Assembly: GCF_958298935.1 (NCBI RefSeq)
Contig: NC_084922.1
Span: forward strand, 12,836,501-12,900,500
Direction of reading: 5' to 3'
Source of the DNA: Phragmites australis
Lineage: Eukaryota; Streptophyta; Magnoliopsida; Poales; Poaceae
DNA: 64,000 bases
Shown here: one piece after another, positions 11,211 through 22,931 of the stretch
Numbering within the stretch: position 1 is the stretch's first letter
Layout of the letters: every line of letters begins with the position of its first letter
Translations under genes and position numbers: made by a program
Notes under the pieces: generated by a model
Database searches by the model: none
Told to the model about the DNA's origin: nothing
What the model saw: only the letters and a program-made list of their open reading frames with translations

Positions 11211-12990
11211 ATGGCTGGGCTATGCATGTTTGAATCCATGGTGGCTGTGGAGTCCCGTGTCGAGGACCCTAGCTGCCGTGAAGTGTTCTTCATGGGGTAC
11301 GATCCAAACGAGCCCGGTGTGCTCTGAGTATGGGAAACTGAGATGGAGTTTGAGGATTCTGAGATTGAATGTGAAGTTTGCATGGAAGACCATGCAACGG
11401 AGGGCAGCATAGACCCTTATGTCCCGAGTACCGGTGGTGAACCCTGGGCCATTCGCCCAGAGGGACACCAACTTGGTGTCGTACATGGAAATGGTCCAAT
11501 ACTCCCCCAGCAATTACAATGCTGCTCGAAGGAGAGCCCGCCAAGGGTGTAGTCCTTGGCAGCATTATCGTTTAGGCCATCACGCCACGCCGTGGATGTG
11601 CATCGTGCGCCAAACACGAGTGCTGGGAGCTCCCCCCTCACGACATCTCACCGCTCCGCAGTCAGCGGCTTGACTATGAGGGCATGATGCCTACGCGAAA
11701 TCTGCCGACTGCGCGAGTGCTTCTTAGCCACCTACCGATGGCAGTACCGGAGGGTTTGCTATTAACTCCATGGCTATGCGACCTTGACCTCTTGATAGAG
11801 ACTGCCCATCGCCAAACCATGGCATCAACAACCTCATTCGTCACAAAGACTGGTGAAGGTCACGATCGCTAGGGTTCGCAGTGGGCCCACGGCAAGAGGG
11901 AACCCATGCTCCCTTAGTAACAGAGAGTACACAGAGACCCCCACCATGTTGGGACAGCCAACCCGCGGACCTACACGACATAATCTAGGGCCAGAGGGCC
12001 ACCTAAGAGCAGGAGGATCATGACCGATGAGAGCTGAAAAAGGGCAAGCAGCATTACAACCTGCCCTCCCCACGCTAGGGGGCATCCGACTGCTCCATCC
12101 CATCGCGAGGGTCGTGAAACCATCGACTCTCCCCTCGGTTCCCGTGTTGCTGCCCATCGACAAGCGGTACCTCATTACGGGGCATGGTGCAACACTTTCT
12201 TGGCCTAACTGCGAGAGGTACACTAGCCTGACAAGTTTTGACCGGTCCTAGCTGAAAGATACGACAGGTCGACCAACTGGAGGAGTTCCTGCAGATCTAG
12301 ACCACCATGGTGCAGGTCATGGGAGGCAACAGGAAGGTTATGGAGAACAATTTCCCAATCGCTTTGACCAGTTCAGCCTGGTCCAGGCTTATGAACCTCC
12401 TACGTGGGTCGGTTCGATCCTGGGAGGACTTGTGTGACTAGTTCATTGCCAACTTCCAGGGAACCTACGCCCGATCAAGGGTCGAGGATGACTTGTATCA
12501 GGTCAGGCAGTGGCATGAAAAGCCACTATGAGACTACATCTGACATTTCACCGAACGCCGGAATACCATTCCAAATATAACGGGCAAGTCTGTGGTCATA
12601 GTGTTCTAAAGGGGGTTCAAAGACCAGAAGATGCTCGAAAAGTTAGCCACCAAGGAAGTCCGGAGCACCACTGAGCTCTTCGAGCTCGTAGACAAATGCA
12701 TGCAGGCCATCGAGGCCCGAGAGTGCCAGATCGATGCGAAGCCGTAGCCAACAACCGACCAGCCTGCCTCTTCCAAAGGGGTCGACTCGAAGGAGAAAAA
12801 GAAGAACAAGCGCAAGGCTGGACTGCCCGACGCCATGGCTGTCGAGCAAGCCAGCCAACCGCACCGATGCTTTGAGAGGAATGATGGGAAGATGGGTATA
12901 GGCTACTGCCCGATCCACCATACCGACACCCACAACTTGACTGAATGCAAGTTCGTGTGAGGCATCATCGACAAAAAGCTTGGGGAACGT
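11211..12990 (+). pseudogene. gag region of the Tat-like element (broken)
   Basis: A possible start at 11211 reads MAGLCMFESMVAVES, followed by VFFMGYDPNEPG. Recognisable gag core lies at 12330-12760, including WEDLCD..FIANFQGTYARS, LYQVRQWHEKPL..YI and VIVF.RGFKDQKMLEKLATK. A Lys-rich linker follows, then a CPIHHTDTHNLTECKF block near 12910-12957 that resembles the CPIH...H..EC finger typical of Tat-type gag. Several in-frame stops interrupt it. Family knowledge: gag forms the virus-like particle. Confidence 0.75.
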
Positions 12991-13098
12991 AAACCCAAGC
13001 GTGATGACTATTTTGAGGATGGAGCCAACCCCGACCAGTTGGTTCTGGGCTTCCAGCAGGCCAAGCACAGGGTCCACCATATCTTTGGTGGTGTCACA

Positions 13099-13781
13099 AT
13101 GTATTCCTCGAATAGGGAGTACAAGTCAGTGGTCCGTGAGGTATGTGCGACCATGCCGGGCTCAAGTCTGAGCCTGAAGTGGTTGGAGGTAACCCTCACC
13201 CTCAGCCAGGAGGACTACCCCGCATACGTCAAGCACCTCGGTTGTTACCCCATCGTGATCGAGCCCACGATGCACAATATCTGAATGGGGCGTGCGCTGG
13301 TCGATGGAGGGAGCTCCATCAACCTCCTCTTTGTCGATGTCCTAGACGCACTGTAGATCCCGAGGAGTGTGTTGAAACCATCCCCTCCCTTTTTGAAATC
13401 ACCCCTGGCTCTTCTACCAAGCCGTTGCGGCAGATCGAGTTGCCCGTTACCTTCGGTTCGCCGAGTAACTTTAGGACCAAGAAGGTCCTGTTCGATGTGG
13501 TGAACTTTGGGACCACTTACCATGCGATCCTGGGGCGACCAGCAATGGCTCAGTTCATGGCTGTCGCCCACTATGTATACCAGGCGATCAAGATCCCTAG
13601 TCCCAAGGGAGTTATCACTATTTTTGGCATTCCAAAGACAGCCTTGCACTTTGACAAGAGGAGCCTTGACATGCTCGAGCTAACTCCCGGGTTACAGCCC
13701 GAGAATGTCAAGGCCAGTGGTCTCTCGGTGAAGGCCACATCGTCACCAATCAATGCGATCGACTCAAGAAAGTTTGCCTAG
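13099..13781 (+). pseudogene. Aspartic protease region of the Tat-like element (frameshifted)
   Basis: Starts around VTMYSSNREYKSVVREVCA in one frame and contains ALVDGGSSINLLF (about 13300-13335), the D-G-(A/G)-S active-site loop form seen in Tat-like proteases. A frame change leads into SNFRTKKVLFDVVNFGTTYHAILGRPAMAQFMAV, the conserved F.V.....Y..ILGRP.L block. The stretch is nearly continuous except for stops at about 13282 and 13353. The intact enzyme would cut the polyprotein. Confidence 0.75.
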
Positions 13782-13829
13782 ACGACATCGACCCATCCAG
13801 GACGGTCCAGATAAGGGCTAGCCTGGGCC

Positions 13830-14210
13830 CCAAATAGGAACTCACGCTCATCACTTTCCTTCGGGCAAACGTGGATGTCTTTTCTTAGAGTCTGTCTGAT
13901 ATACACGGAGTCCCTAGGGACATAATCAAGCACAAGTTATCTGTGCGACTGTATGCGCAACCAATAAAGCAAAAGGCTCGTCAGTTCTCACCTGACCGAA
14001 AGGAAGCACTTCATAAGGAGATTGACAAGCTCCTAGAAGCAGGCTTCATATAAGAGGTGCGGTACCTGGAATAGTTGGCTAACCCCGTTATGGTCCAGAA
14101 GCCTAAGGAAAGTTGAGGATGTGCGTCGACTTCACTAACCTCAACAAGGTATGCCTAAAGGATCTCTTCCCTCTACTCCAAATCAAACAGCTTGTTGACT
14201 TAAGTCCCAG
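13830..14210 (+). pseudogene. N-terminal fragment of reverse transcriptase; palm deleted
   Basis: Translation gives IIKHKLSVRLYAQPIKQKARQ followed by SPDRKEALHKEIDKLLEAGFI and LANPVMVQKPKE, the standard start of Ty3/Gypsy RT. It stops after LFPLLQIKQLVD and passes directly to RNase H at about 14250. The segment with the catalytic Y-x-D-D motif is absent, so this copy cannot encode an active RT. Confidence 0.8.
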
Positions 14211-14253
14211 GCACTGGCCTGAGCAGGAACATCAATCAGAGGCGGAAGGGCAC

Positions 14254-14660
14254 TGAACAACGCACTTCAACGGATCGTTCACGCTGAAGGGAGCGGGGGC
14301 TGGAGTGGTCTTCACATCACCTACCGGTGACACCCTCATGTACATAGTTCAATTATGTTTTCATGCCACTAACAATGTTGCAGAATATAAGGGCCTCTTG
14401 TCAGGAATGAGAGCAACCTCAGCACTTGGTATAAAATGCCTGCTAGCAAAAGGGGACTCGCTACTGGTCGTAAACCAAGTGCAAAAGGAGTTTCAGTACT
14501 CTGACCCAACAATTGTAGCATACCTCAATGAATTGAGAAGGCTGAAGTGATGCTTTATCAGCTTCGAGGTTAAGCATGTCCTCCGCCGGGATAACTTTTT
14601 CGCAGATGAGCTGGTCCATCTAGCTTCTTCTCATGCACCTGTCCTAGTGAAAGTCTTTCA
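14254..14660 (+). pseudogene. RNase H domain of the Tat-like element (one stop, Asp changed)
   Basis: Reads FNGSFTLKGAGAGVVF, then HATNNVAEYKGLLSGMRA and GDSLLVVNQVQKEF, with a stop at 14548-14550 followed by FEVKHVLRRDNFFADELVHLAS. The family form of the first block is F-D-G-S, where Asp is catalytic; here it is Asn. The Glu of AEYKGLL and Asp of KGDS remain. An 81-codon stretch (14305-14550) is open. Confidence 0.8.
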
Positions 14661-14819
14661 AGAAAGACTCACACGACTATCCACCGTGATCTTGGGCCAA
14701 GGTAAATGGGATGCTCAACTTGGAAATGGAGCACCCAAGGTAACGCCTTTGGAGGCAACGCCTCCATTAGTGCAGTCCTCGGGCGGTCATCATGTGGTCT
14801 CCTAGCTTGGTTCATGTAC

Positions 14820-16063
14820 GATCTGGATGGATCATATCTTGGCATACCTTCATAATCAAGCGATCGCTGATGATGATGTGTCAACGGAAAAGGTCACGCA
14901 GCAAGCCTGCAGATACTCCCTGCTAGAGGGACGCCTCTACCGTACGGGGATCAATGGGCCTGTTACTGAAGTGCATCACTCAGGAAGAGGGGAGAACGCT
15001 GGTCTCTGATATCCATGGAGGCACATGTGGTAGCCACGCTTCATACCACACTTTGGTCAGAAAAGCATTTCAGTAAGGATTCTATTGGCCCACAGCCCTC
15101 CAGGATGCTTGCAAACTGGTGAAATAGTGCGAGCCGTGTTAGTACCATGGCTGACAGACCAACCTACCAGCCCAAGCACTATAAACTATACAACTCTCTT
15201 GGCCTTTTGATGTCTAGGGGCTCGATATTGTGGGACCATTCTGTAAAGCCCTTGGCGGTTTTGAATTCCTATTTGTGGCAGTCGATAAATTCACTAAGTG
15301 GATCAAAGCTGATCCCATCAGGAAGATCACCACCGTCAGAGCGATCAAGTTCATACAAGGGCTGGTAGTGCAGTTTGGCAGTTCAAACCACATGATTACG
15401 GACAATGTGACTTAGTTCGCCAGCAGTGCTTTTAGATACTACTGCAAAGAGATCGGGACCCAAGTATGCTACGCCTTGGTGGTGCACTCCTAGAGCAATG
15501 GACATGTCAAAAGTTCAAATGGGATGGTACTGCAAGGGGTCAAAACCTAGGTCTTTGATCGAATGTAGAGCTATTTGAGATGTTGGGTAGATGAACTCCC
15601 CACAGTACTCTGGTCTTTGCAAACGACCTCTAGCAGGGTCACGATAGAATCTCTGTTCTTCTTGGTCTTTAGCGCCAAAGCAATGCTCCCCTTCAAGATT
15701 GCCCTCTAGTGTCCTCGAGTAACCAGATACTCAGACATCGACCAAGTGGTTCGACTGGAGGATGACATAAACTTGATTGAAGAGTTCCGCGATTACGCTC
15801 TAATTTGAGCAACCTGATACCTATAGAGCCTTAGGCACTACCATGACCGCAAGGTGCGGGAGCGGACACTAGTTGTAGGCAACCTCATCCTAAGAATAAT
15901 CCAGAATAAGGCAGGTCAGAATAAGCTCTCTCCCAAGTGGGAAGGACCCTACACAGTGGTCTAGGTTACCCGACCTGGTGCGATCAAACTGGACACGGAG
16001 GACAACCATGAATTGCACAATTCATGGAACATAGACCAGCTGTGCAGGTTCTATGTATAGGGC
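14820..16063 (+). pseudogene. Integrase region of the Tat-like element (multiple stops)
   Basis: An HHCC zinc-binding segment is seen near 15005-15140 (H..T.GSHASYHTLVRKAF, then C..C with stops). The core begins LDIVGPF (first Asp) and KALGGFEFLFVAVDKFTKWIKAD at 15215-15330, then MITDNVT (second Asp) near 15390. The third catalytic residue is lost: the usual V-E before the A-N-G-M-V-L block reads V-K at 15504-15509. The C-terminal module ends with LSPKWEGPYTVV at about 15928-15960. The intact protein would insert the cDNA into the genome. Confidence 0.8.
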
Positions 16064-16095
16064 TACATGAGCATGAGCCTATTTGTTCTGTTTTG

Positions 16096-16235
16096 TAGGA
16101 TCTCTAGGACAAGACCGGACTACCCTCAGCTTGTATGTTTTTTCTGATTTAAAGACCAAATTCTCTATTTTGCAGGATATCCCGGACAAGACTGGACTAC
16201 CCTCAGGTTATAAGTTTTTTTGATTCAAAGGTTAG
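16096..16235 (+). repeat. Short tandem duplication downstream of integrase
   Basis: Two copies of a block containing GGACAAGAC(C/T)GGACTACCCTCAG followed by TTTTTT(C/T)TGATT.AAAG start near 16108 and 16185, a period of about 77 bp. Confidence 0.65.
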
Positions 16236-16864
16236 ACTGCCTGGATGGTAGCCCTTCTACTGACCAGACTGTTGGGGGCTAGAATAGTTTAGGATTCCTT
16301 TTATGCTGCCAATTTATTTTGCCCGTTCGCTCATTTGGTGAGTACCGAATCGATTGGGATGGAGTGAAATCTACCGCTCACTTAAAGTTAGGGTTATGAG
16401 CGGCTGAGGGACAATGACCATAAGGCCACAAGTCCAAACTCGGGTTGAGCGCTGGTCATCACCAAAGGGCTTGTTGTCCTAAGAAATGTCCTAGGCACCA
16501 TGTACCTAGCTAGCGAGCGATACAAAAAGCCTTGGCCTCCTCGGGAAATAACAAGCAATCAGAGCCTACTCACCACATGAACACTGGAAAATTTATATAA
16601 AAATGAGTCCTTGTATTACAAAATTACCACTCCAAAAATGCTCAGGGGCTGGTTCTAAAATTTTTATTCAATGTCCCAGGATCCGAAGACGCCCCTCAGT
16701 GGGTCGAACTGGACGGTCCAAAGGAGGGAGCAAGTTGCGTATAGAAATGAGTCCGCATTATTGCCGAGCTCCGCTGTGGTCCGCTGAACACCGTCAAAGC
16801 CTCCTGAGACTACCGGAGCAAGATCGAGGTCGGGGAAGTGCTCGCTGACACAGGCAACAGTAAG

Positions 16865-19800
16865 GTTGGCGCCGGAGACTCCGACCTCAAAAAGGTGGTC
16901 GCTGACATTCTCATGAAGCCTCTGCTAGAGATCACCTACCTCCTCGGAGGCTGCTAGGGACCAGTCGATATGATTGGTCACGGTATCCCCGGGAGTTGGG
17001 AGAACATGAACGTCAGTGGCCCGGAGTAGCGAGTCAAAGGGGGTGAACACTTGACTAAGGCAATCGTAAAAATACGATAGCCATTGGTTGTTTTCTCTGC
17101 CTTCCTCTCCAAGTCCCTTTGTACCGCGATCAGTTCCTCCCGACAAGGTGGTCGAAGAAACAGGTTGCAAAACACACAGAAGTCAGCTGGTCGGGTCTTC
17201 CTTGTCTAGCCTAAGGCTACATGTGGCTTATCTGTGGCAAGACTTGCGCACCTCGAAGATCACTCTTCAGGTTCTCTCACTCGACCACGAACCCATGTTC
17301 ACACTCGGCCACCGCTTCCTTATCACGCTGGTCGTTGGTGTCATCGATGGCTATGGTTAAGGGCTCGGAGCGAGCAGGAGGTTCAGTCAATTCAGGGACT
17401 CTACAACCACAACAACAACACAAGCCCATCAAAGAAATGAAAAACTTCATTCAAAGTATGATACAAGCCTAAGTTACAATATGATATTAACTCTTCAATG
17501 ATCTCCACCCAAATGAGAGACCATACATGCTCCATCGCCCATTAGCACTCTGCTTGCAGCCTCACCTCTGCGTCAGGACCGGCATCCGCGACCCCCTCTC
17601 GGATGACCTCACGGTTGTAGTTGGGGTCATGGTTGTGGTAGCACTAGAGCACGTACCCCACCGCGGCATTCGCTTCCTTCGCCATGTCCTCCACAGCCCT
17701 CGCCGCTAGCACGATCGGGAACTGGGTGAACTTTTCTGCTAGGACGTTGATGGCATAGGCCTAGCCCTACATGGAATCTTCATTTGGCTCATTGGCTTCT
17801 AGCCCAATGCTCATCAGGCCCCTTTGCATCACCATGAAGGCAACCTGAAGGAAGCCGCGAGTTGTTTGCTCATCCTCCATCAGCTTGGAATGTGATGAGG
17901 ACATCCTAACCAACACCACACCAAAACTGGTTACACCAGCATCGTGTACGCTAAACCAAACACCAATTACACATACACAAGTATTAGAAGGACTGATTAC
18001 GTGCAACTGGGCAAAGAAGCTACAAAAACATGTGATCGCGCTCCTCTTTGAGACACATTTTAATATTAGAGAGACATATATGTTGCCTAAGTCATGTATG
18101 TTTCTCTTACTCAGGTATCAGGTATATGCGTGAGGCTGCACTGGAACAAAAGGATTACAAGAAGAAGGAGACGGGTTACGTGGGAGACCCGTTCTACCAG
18201 CTGGCACATGCCTCCACTCCCACGAGTCACACAACATAGCCTGTTGTGAATCACTATGCATAATACACATGGTTGGAAAGCTTATCAAGTCCATTGTCAC
18301 CTCCAACAAACAGCTTGTTATTTCAGCTTCTGATGAGGGAGTAATGACCATTTAACTTAATACTACACAAGAGCCAAACAGATGCATGAGAATTCGAGAA
18401 GACTTATTGAATGACCAACAAACTGCTCCTTTTGACCTCCCAAACATGATGAATCGTGTTCATACCTTGCTAGGAGGGTTGTTCCTAGTATAAATACCTC
18501 CTATGTTCTACCATTCAACAACTTTTGATCATTGGATAAACTGATATATGGTATTGCAGCTAGCTACAGAGTGTCTTACACCTTTATTCTTGTGAGTTCT
18601 CTTGGGCTTGCGAGAGATGACTATGAAATCCCCGAATTCGTGCTCTAGGGTTTTGGGCCTTTTTGCGTGGATTAGTCCTAGATTGTGGTTCTGTGATCGT
18701 TTAGAGATCGAGTTGGAGTCCATGAGGCTTCAGATCATTTCTCCCCGTCGCTTGGTCACATCCAAACTTGGTAGGTTAAAAAGCTAAGTACCCTTGCTGT
18801 TCGTAGCTAGTTATCCTTGGTTCATCACATACTGTCGTGAAGATCGGACCACCTCTAGTGTGTTCCCACTAGAATGTCGTGCAACGAGCATGGCCTTCTC
18901 CTCTTGAAGTGCGTCCTTCTCCTGTTAAAACATGGCATTCTTCCACTAAAGCGCGCACCTCACCTCCTTTTCTTCGGTCAGCAGCCTCTCTAGCTCGGTG
19001 CATCTATGGTCTACCACCTCCTTTTTATCAATTAGCTTGCTGATGGAGGTGGGGAGGCTAGTGATTAGGGATAGCAGATCAGAGGTAGTAGCGGGCCCTA
19101 TGATAGGCTCTGAAGGTGCGGGGGTCATGGCGAGTGCTTTAGGCATTAGAGCCACTGATGGCTCAAGGGCTGGAGCATCGTGTTGAGGCATCGGAGGAGG
19201 AGTTTTGACTGGGGTCATGGACCGGGGGTGGGGGGTGGGGGTGGGAGAGACCTACAACAACAAAAAATTGGGGAGTTAGGAAAGAACTTGATGTACCTAT
19301 GCCTAACAGGAGGACTTACCGCGTGGTCGAAGGGGTAAGCACAACTCTCGACCTCGCGAAGCCACTGAATTGACCGGACGAGGAGGAGGTCTTGTCTATT
19401 GTTGAGCTGGGAGCGGTTGATGTCCCATGGACATGCTTGGATGCCTCTGCGGAAGCCGAATCCTCCACCGATCTCTTCTCCCCTTGCACGGAGGATTGGC
19501 GAGATGTCTAGTCACCCCCGACTGGCTCAGGGCGAGACTGGTTGCTCCCCATGCAGGCTGGCACCACTCCCCAGACCTCTGCCTAGGATCGAAGATTGAC
19601 TATGAGTAGTCTGGTCACCCTCGGCTAGCTCAGGGTGAGCATGGTCACTCATCTAATGACCAGCACTGCTCGCAAAGTAGGTGTCAAAGACTCTAACAAC
19701 ATAAAGGTGGTCGTTGATGATCTCATGAAGCCTTTGCTCGAGGTCACCCGCTTCATCAGAGGCCACCAAGAACTAGTCGATATGGCTGGTTACGGTATCC

Positions 19801-21200
19801 CCGGGAGTTGGACGAACATGGACACCAGTGGCCTAGAGTAGCGAGTCAAAGGGGGTGAATGCCCGACTAAGGCAATCGTAAAAATACACCTACCATTGGT
19901 CGTTGTCCCTCGCCTTCCTCTCCATGTCCCATTGTACCGTGGGCAGTTTCTCATGACAAGCTGGTCGAAGAAATAGGTTGCAAAACACACAGGACTTAGT
20001 TGGTCGGGTCTTACTCGGCTAGCCTAAGGCTACACGTGGCATAGTCTATGGCAAAACTGACACACCTCGAAGATCGCGCTGCAGGTTCTCTCGCTCTGCC
20101 GTGAATCCGAGTTCACACTCGGCCACCACTTCCTAACTGCACTGGTCATTGGTGTCGTCGATGGCTGTGGTCGAGGGCTCGGAGCGAGTAGGAGGTTCTA
20201 TGACCACTACAACGACATAAGCCCATCAAAGAAATGAAAAACTTCATTGAAAGTATGATACAAGCCAAAGTTATAATATGATATTTACTCTTCGATGGTC
20301 TCCACTCGGAAAAGAGACCCTACGTACTCCACCACCCCTTCGCATCGCCATGAAGGCAGCATGAAGAAAGCCGCGGGTCATCCACTCATCCTCCGTCAAC
20401 TTGGAATGTCGAGCGATGAACGCTACCTTGTCCTCTTGAAGTGCTGCCTTCTCCTGCTGAAATGTGGCATTCTCCTGATGAAGGGCACACCTCGCCTCCT
20501 TTTCTTCGACCACCAACCTCTCTAGCTCGGCGCATCTATGGTCTTCTACCTCCTTTTCAGCGATCAGCTTGCTGATGGAGGTGGGGAGGTTGGCGACCAA
20601 GGAGAGCAGGTCGAAGGTAGGAACGGGCCCCACGATTGTCTCTGAAGGCACGGGGGTCATGGCTAGCGCTTCTGGCATCAGGGCCACTGATGGCTTAGGG
20701 GCTGGATCATCCTACTGAGTCACCGGAGGAGGAGTTTTAGCCGTGGTCGTGGATGGGGGCAGGGGGAAGATCTGCAGTGACAACAAATTGCAGAGTCAGG
20801 AAAGAACTCGAAGTACCTATGTCTAATAGGAGGACTTACCACGTGGTCGAAGGTGTGAGCATAACTTTTGACCTCGCGAAGCCACTGAGTTAACCAGGCG
20901 AGGAGGAGGTTATGTCTGCCATCGAACTGGGAGTGGTCAGTGTCCCACGGGCACACTTGGACACCTCCGTGGAAGCCAAATACTCTGTCGTTCTCTTCTC
21001 CCCTTGCATGAAGGTTTGGCGATTAGCTAGTCACCTCCGGCTAGCTCAGGGTGAGATTGGTCGCTCCCCTGTGGGCTAGGACCACTCGTCGAACCTCTGC
21101 CCAGGGTCGACGATTTACTACGAGCAGTCTGGTCACTCCCCAGTGGCTTAGGAGGAACCTGGTTGCTCCTCTGATGACCAACACTACTCGCAAGACCTCT
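16865..21200. repeat. Direct duplication within the 3' non-polyprotein region of the Tat-like element
   Basis: Copy 1 covers about 16865-19660 (including the solo LTR at 17893-18871) and copy 2 about 19672-21200. Shared landmarks: GGTATCCCCGGGAGTTGG (16984 / 19795), GGCAATCGTAAAAATAC (17060 / 19873), the GCCCATCAAAGAAATGAAAA block (17427 / 20220), TAGCTTGCTGATGGAGGTGG (19033 / 20567) and the GAGGACTTACC block (19310 / 20830). Copy 2 lacks about 270 bp found at 17500-17800. Both copies are diverged. Confidence 0.8.
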
Positions 21201-22362
21201 TGCCTATGGTCTATATTTGGTCCTAAGAAATCTGACTGTCGCTGTGACCAGACGGTTTGGAGGCACGGCCAGATGTATTAGGAGGAGGCGAGGCCATGCT
21301 TTGTTGTGCGTCGCGGTGGAGGTCGTGATGAACTTCTCTCCCTAAGGTAGCTTGATTGGAGACCTCCAGAACCTCGTCGATGATCAGGAGCAGAACGTCG
21401 ACCTCATGGAGACCCTGCAATGGTGCCAACCATGAAAATCTATACCACGACAAGGATTGGGGCGGGAATTTTGGAAATGCCAAACTTACCCTCCTGAGTT
21501 GTGCTCTCTCCGGCGGGGTGAGATCACATAGTGCAAGTGCGTCGGCCGGAGGACTGTCTTTCCTCAGGGAAGTCGACATTAGGATTTGGACTTGAGAGTC
21601 GATGACATCGTCAATAAGATTTGAATAACAGAAGAGACGTGGGAGGTCGCACACCTATCCAAAAAGGCTACACCAAGGAAACGGAGGCGGGGTTACCTAT
21701 GAAGCTCTCCCAAGTGACATCGTTTGGCCCAAAGTACAAAAAAGCTGGATATGCTCGCCTCCACTTTGGGCTCAACCGGCACTTGATGAAGTCACTGACG
21801 AGGTCCGATCCTGTCAGCCCAGCTTCTCGAAGTTGGCAAACCCACATGGCTAGGGTCAATAGCTCCGGAGTAGTCGTGGGTGAATTCCCTAGTTGTCTGT
21901 GACCTACCTTGGCGCGCTTAGCATGCAGAGTTTGTCCAAGGAGCTATCATCAACGAGGTAGAACCAATCCTCCCTCTAGCCCAACCACAACGACTTGAGG
22001 ACCACCTCAATGTCGGAGTCCACAGCACTATCATGAAGGTGGAACCCGCAACTTTCGGTGGCTGGTCCGGTCACCGACCGACATGTGTAGAAGAACTGAA
22101 AGAGGTTGAGGCACGGTTAGACCCCGACGAAGTTTTCACACAGGTGAGCAAAAAATGCTCAGCATAACAATGGAATTAGGGTTGAGATGGAGGTGACAGA
22201 CGTCGTATAAGGAGATGACGGTGGTGAAGAACTTGGAGAAGGGTGACACGAGGCCTGCCAAAAAGAATGAGATGAACAATATGATCTTCCCTTAGCGGGG
22301 AGGAGGCGTGCTCTCCCAGGAGTGGTACCTCGAGGAAAGGCGGCGGGTGAGCAGGCCGGCAT
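17767..22362 (-). pseudogene. Antisense accessory ORF of the Tat-like element (broken; 3' part duplicated)
   Basis: On the minus strand, going from right to left, coding-like pieces occur at 22362-22159 (Pro/Ser-rich), 21859-21668 (LREAGLTGSDLVSDFIKCRLSP, then YPAFLYFGPNDVTWESF), 21654-21223, and 20687-20271. The last reads LLSLVANLPTSISKLI, then coiled-coil-like CAELERLVVEEKEARCAL and HQENATFQQEKAALQEDKVAF, then SKLTEDEWMTRGFLHAAFMA. The second part recurs, diverged, at 19218-18946 and, beyond the solo LTR, at 17900-17767 (SKLMEDEQTTRGFLQVAFMV). Antisense ORFs between integrase and 3' LTR are known in Tat-lineage elements such as Grande; their function is unknown. Stops and frameshifts make it non-functional here. 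Confidence 0.55.
17893..18871 (+). mobile_element. Solo LTR (~0.98 kb) inserted in duplicated copy 1
   Basis: It starts TGATGAGGACATCC and ends GTTCCCACTA. It is flanked by GAATG (17888-17892 and 18872-18876). The uninterrupted sister copy at 20403-20412 reads CTTGGAATGTCGAGCGATG, showing the empty site. It contains a promoter-like GTATAAATACC at about 18488. The last base pair is TA rather than CA, probably by mutation. No internal domain is present. Confidence 0.8.
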
Positions 22363-22931
22363 CGTACATCACTTTCAGTCTCCCTCCGTTGCACTTGGTT
22401 CTGGGGAAGGCGGGCTCACTACCGGTGCACGCCATCGGATGACAAAGGAAAAAGCTTTGAGGGCAAGAATGGAGACGGAGACGAAGGGCTCTGAGTGCGA
22501 AATCTTAGAGACTAAGGGAGGTGACAAAAGGATTCATGGGGAAACATGGGTGCTCCAATTTAAAGGGCTATCATGGTATCTCAACCACCGTGGGGTTCGG
22601 TATGGTCAAAATTCCAAAGGTCGCACGTCGAGAACCAAAATTCCCTCGGGTCCAACAGCGATTAATGTTTATCTCTTCCACATTTTTTGTCCCTCTCTCT
22701 GGACGCTTAACCTCCCGTCGGGATGCAGTTTCCTGAGTTAATCACTAAAGTAGGCTACGTCGATGACCACTCCCTAGGCAAACTTATGATCACTTGGGGC
22801 CCAAGTGATGTGACCAAACCCGACCACGACCACATTGCGTGTGGTGACTATGGATCTTTGTGATAAACCACTCAGTCCACCACATCTATGAGGGAGATTA
22901 GGTGCTATTATCGATGTAATGGGTTAGGGGG

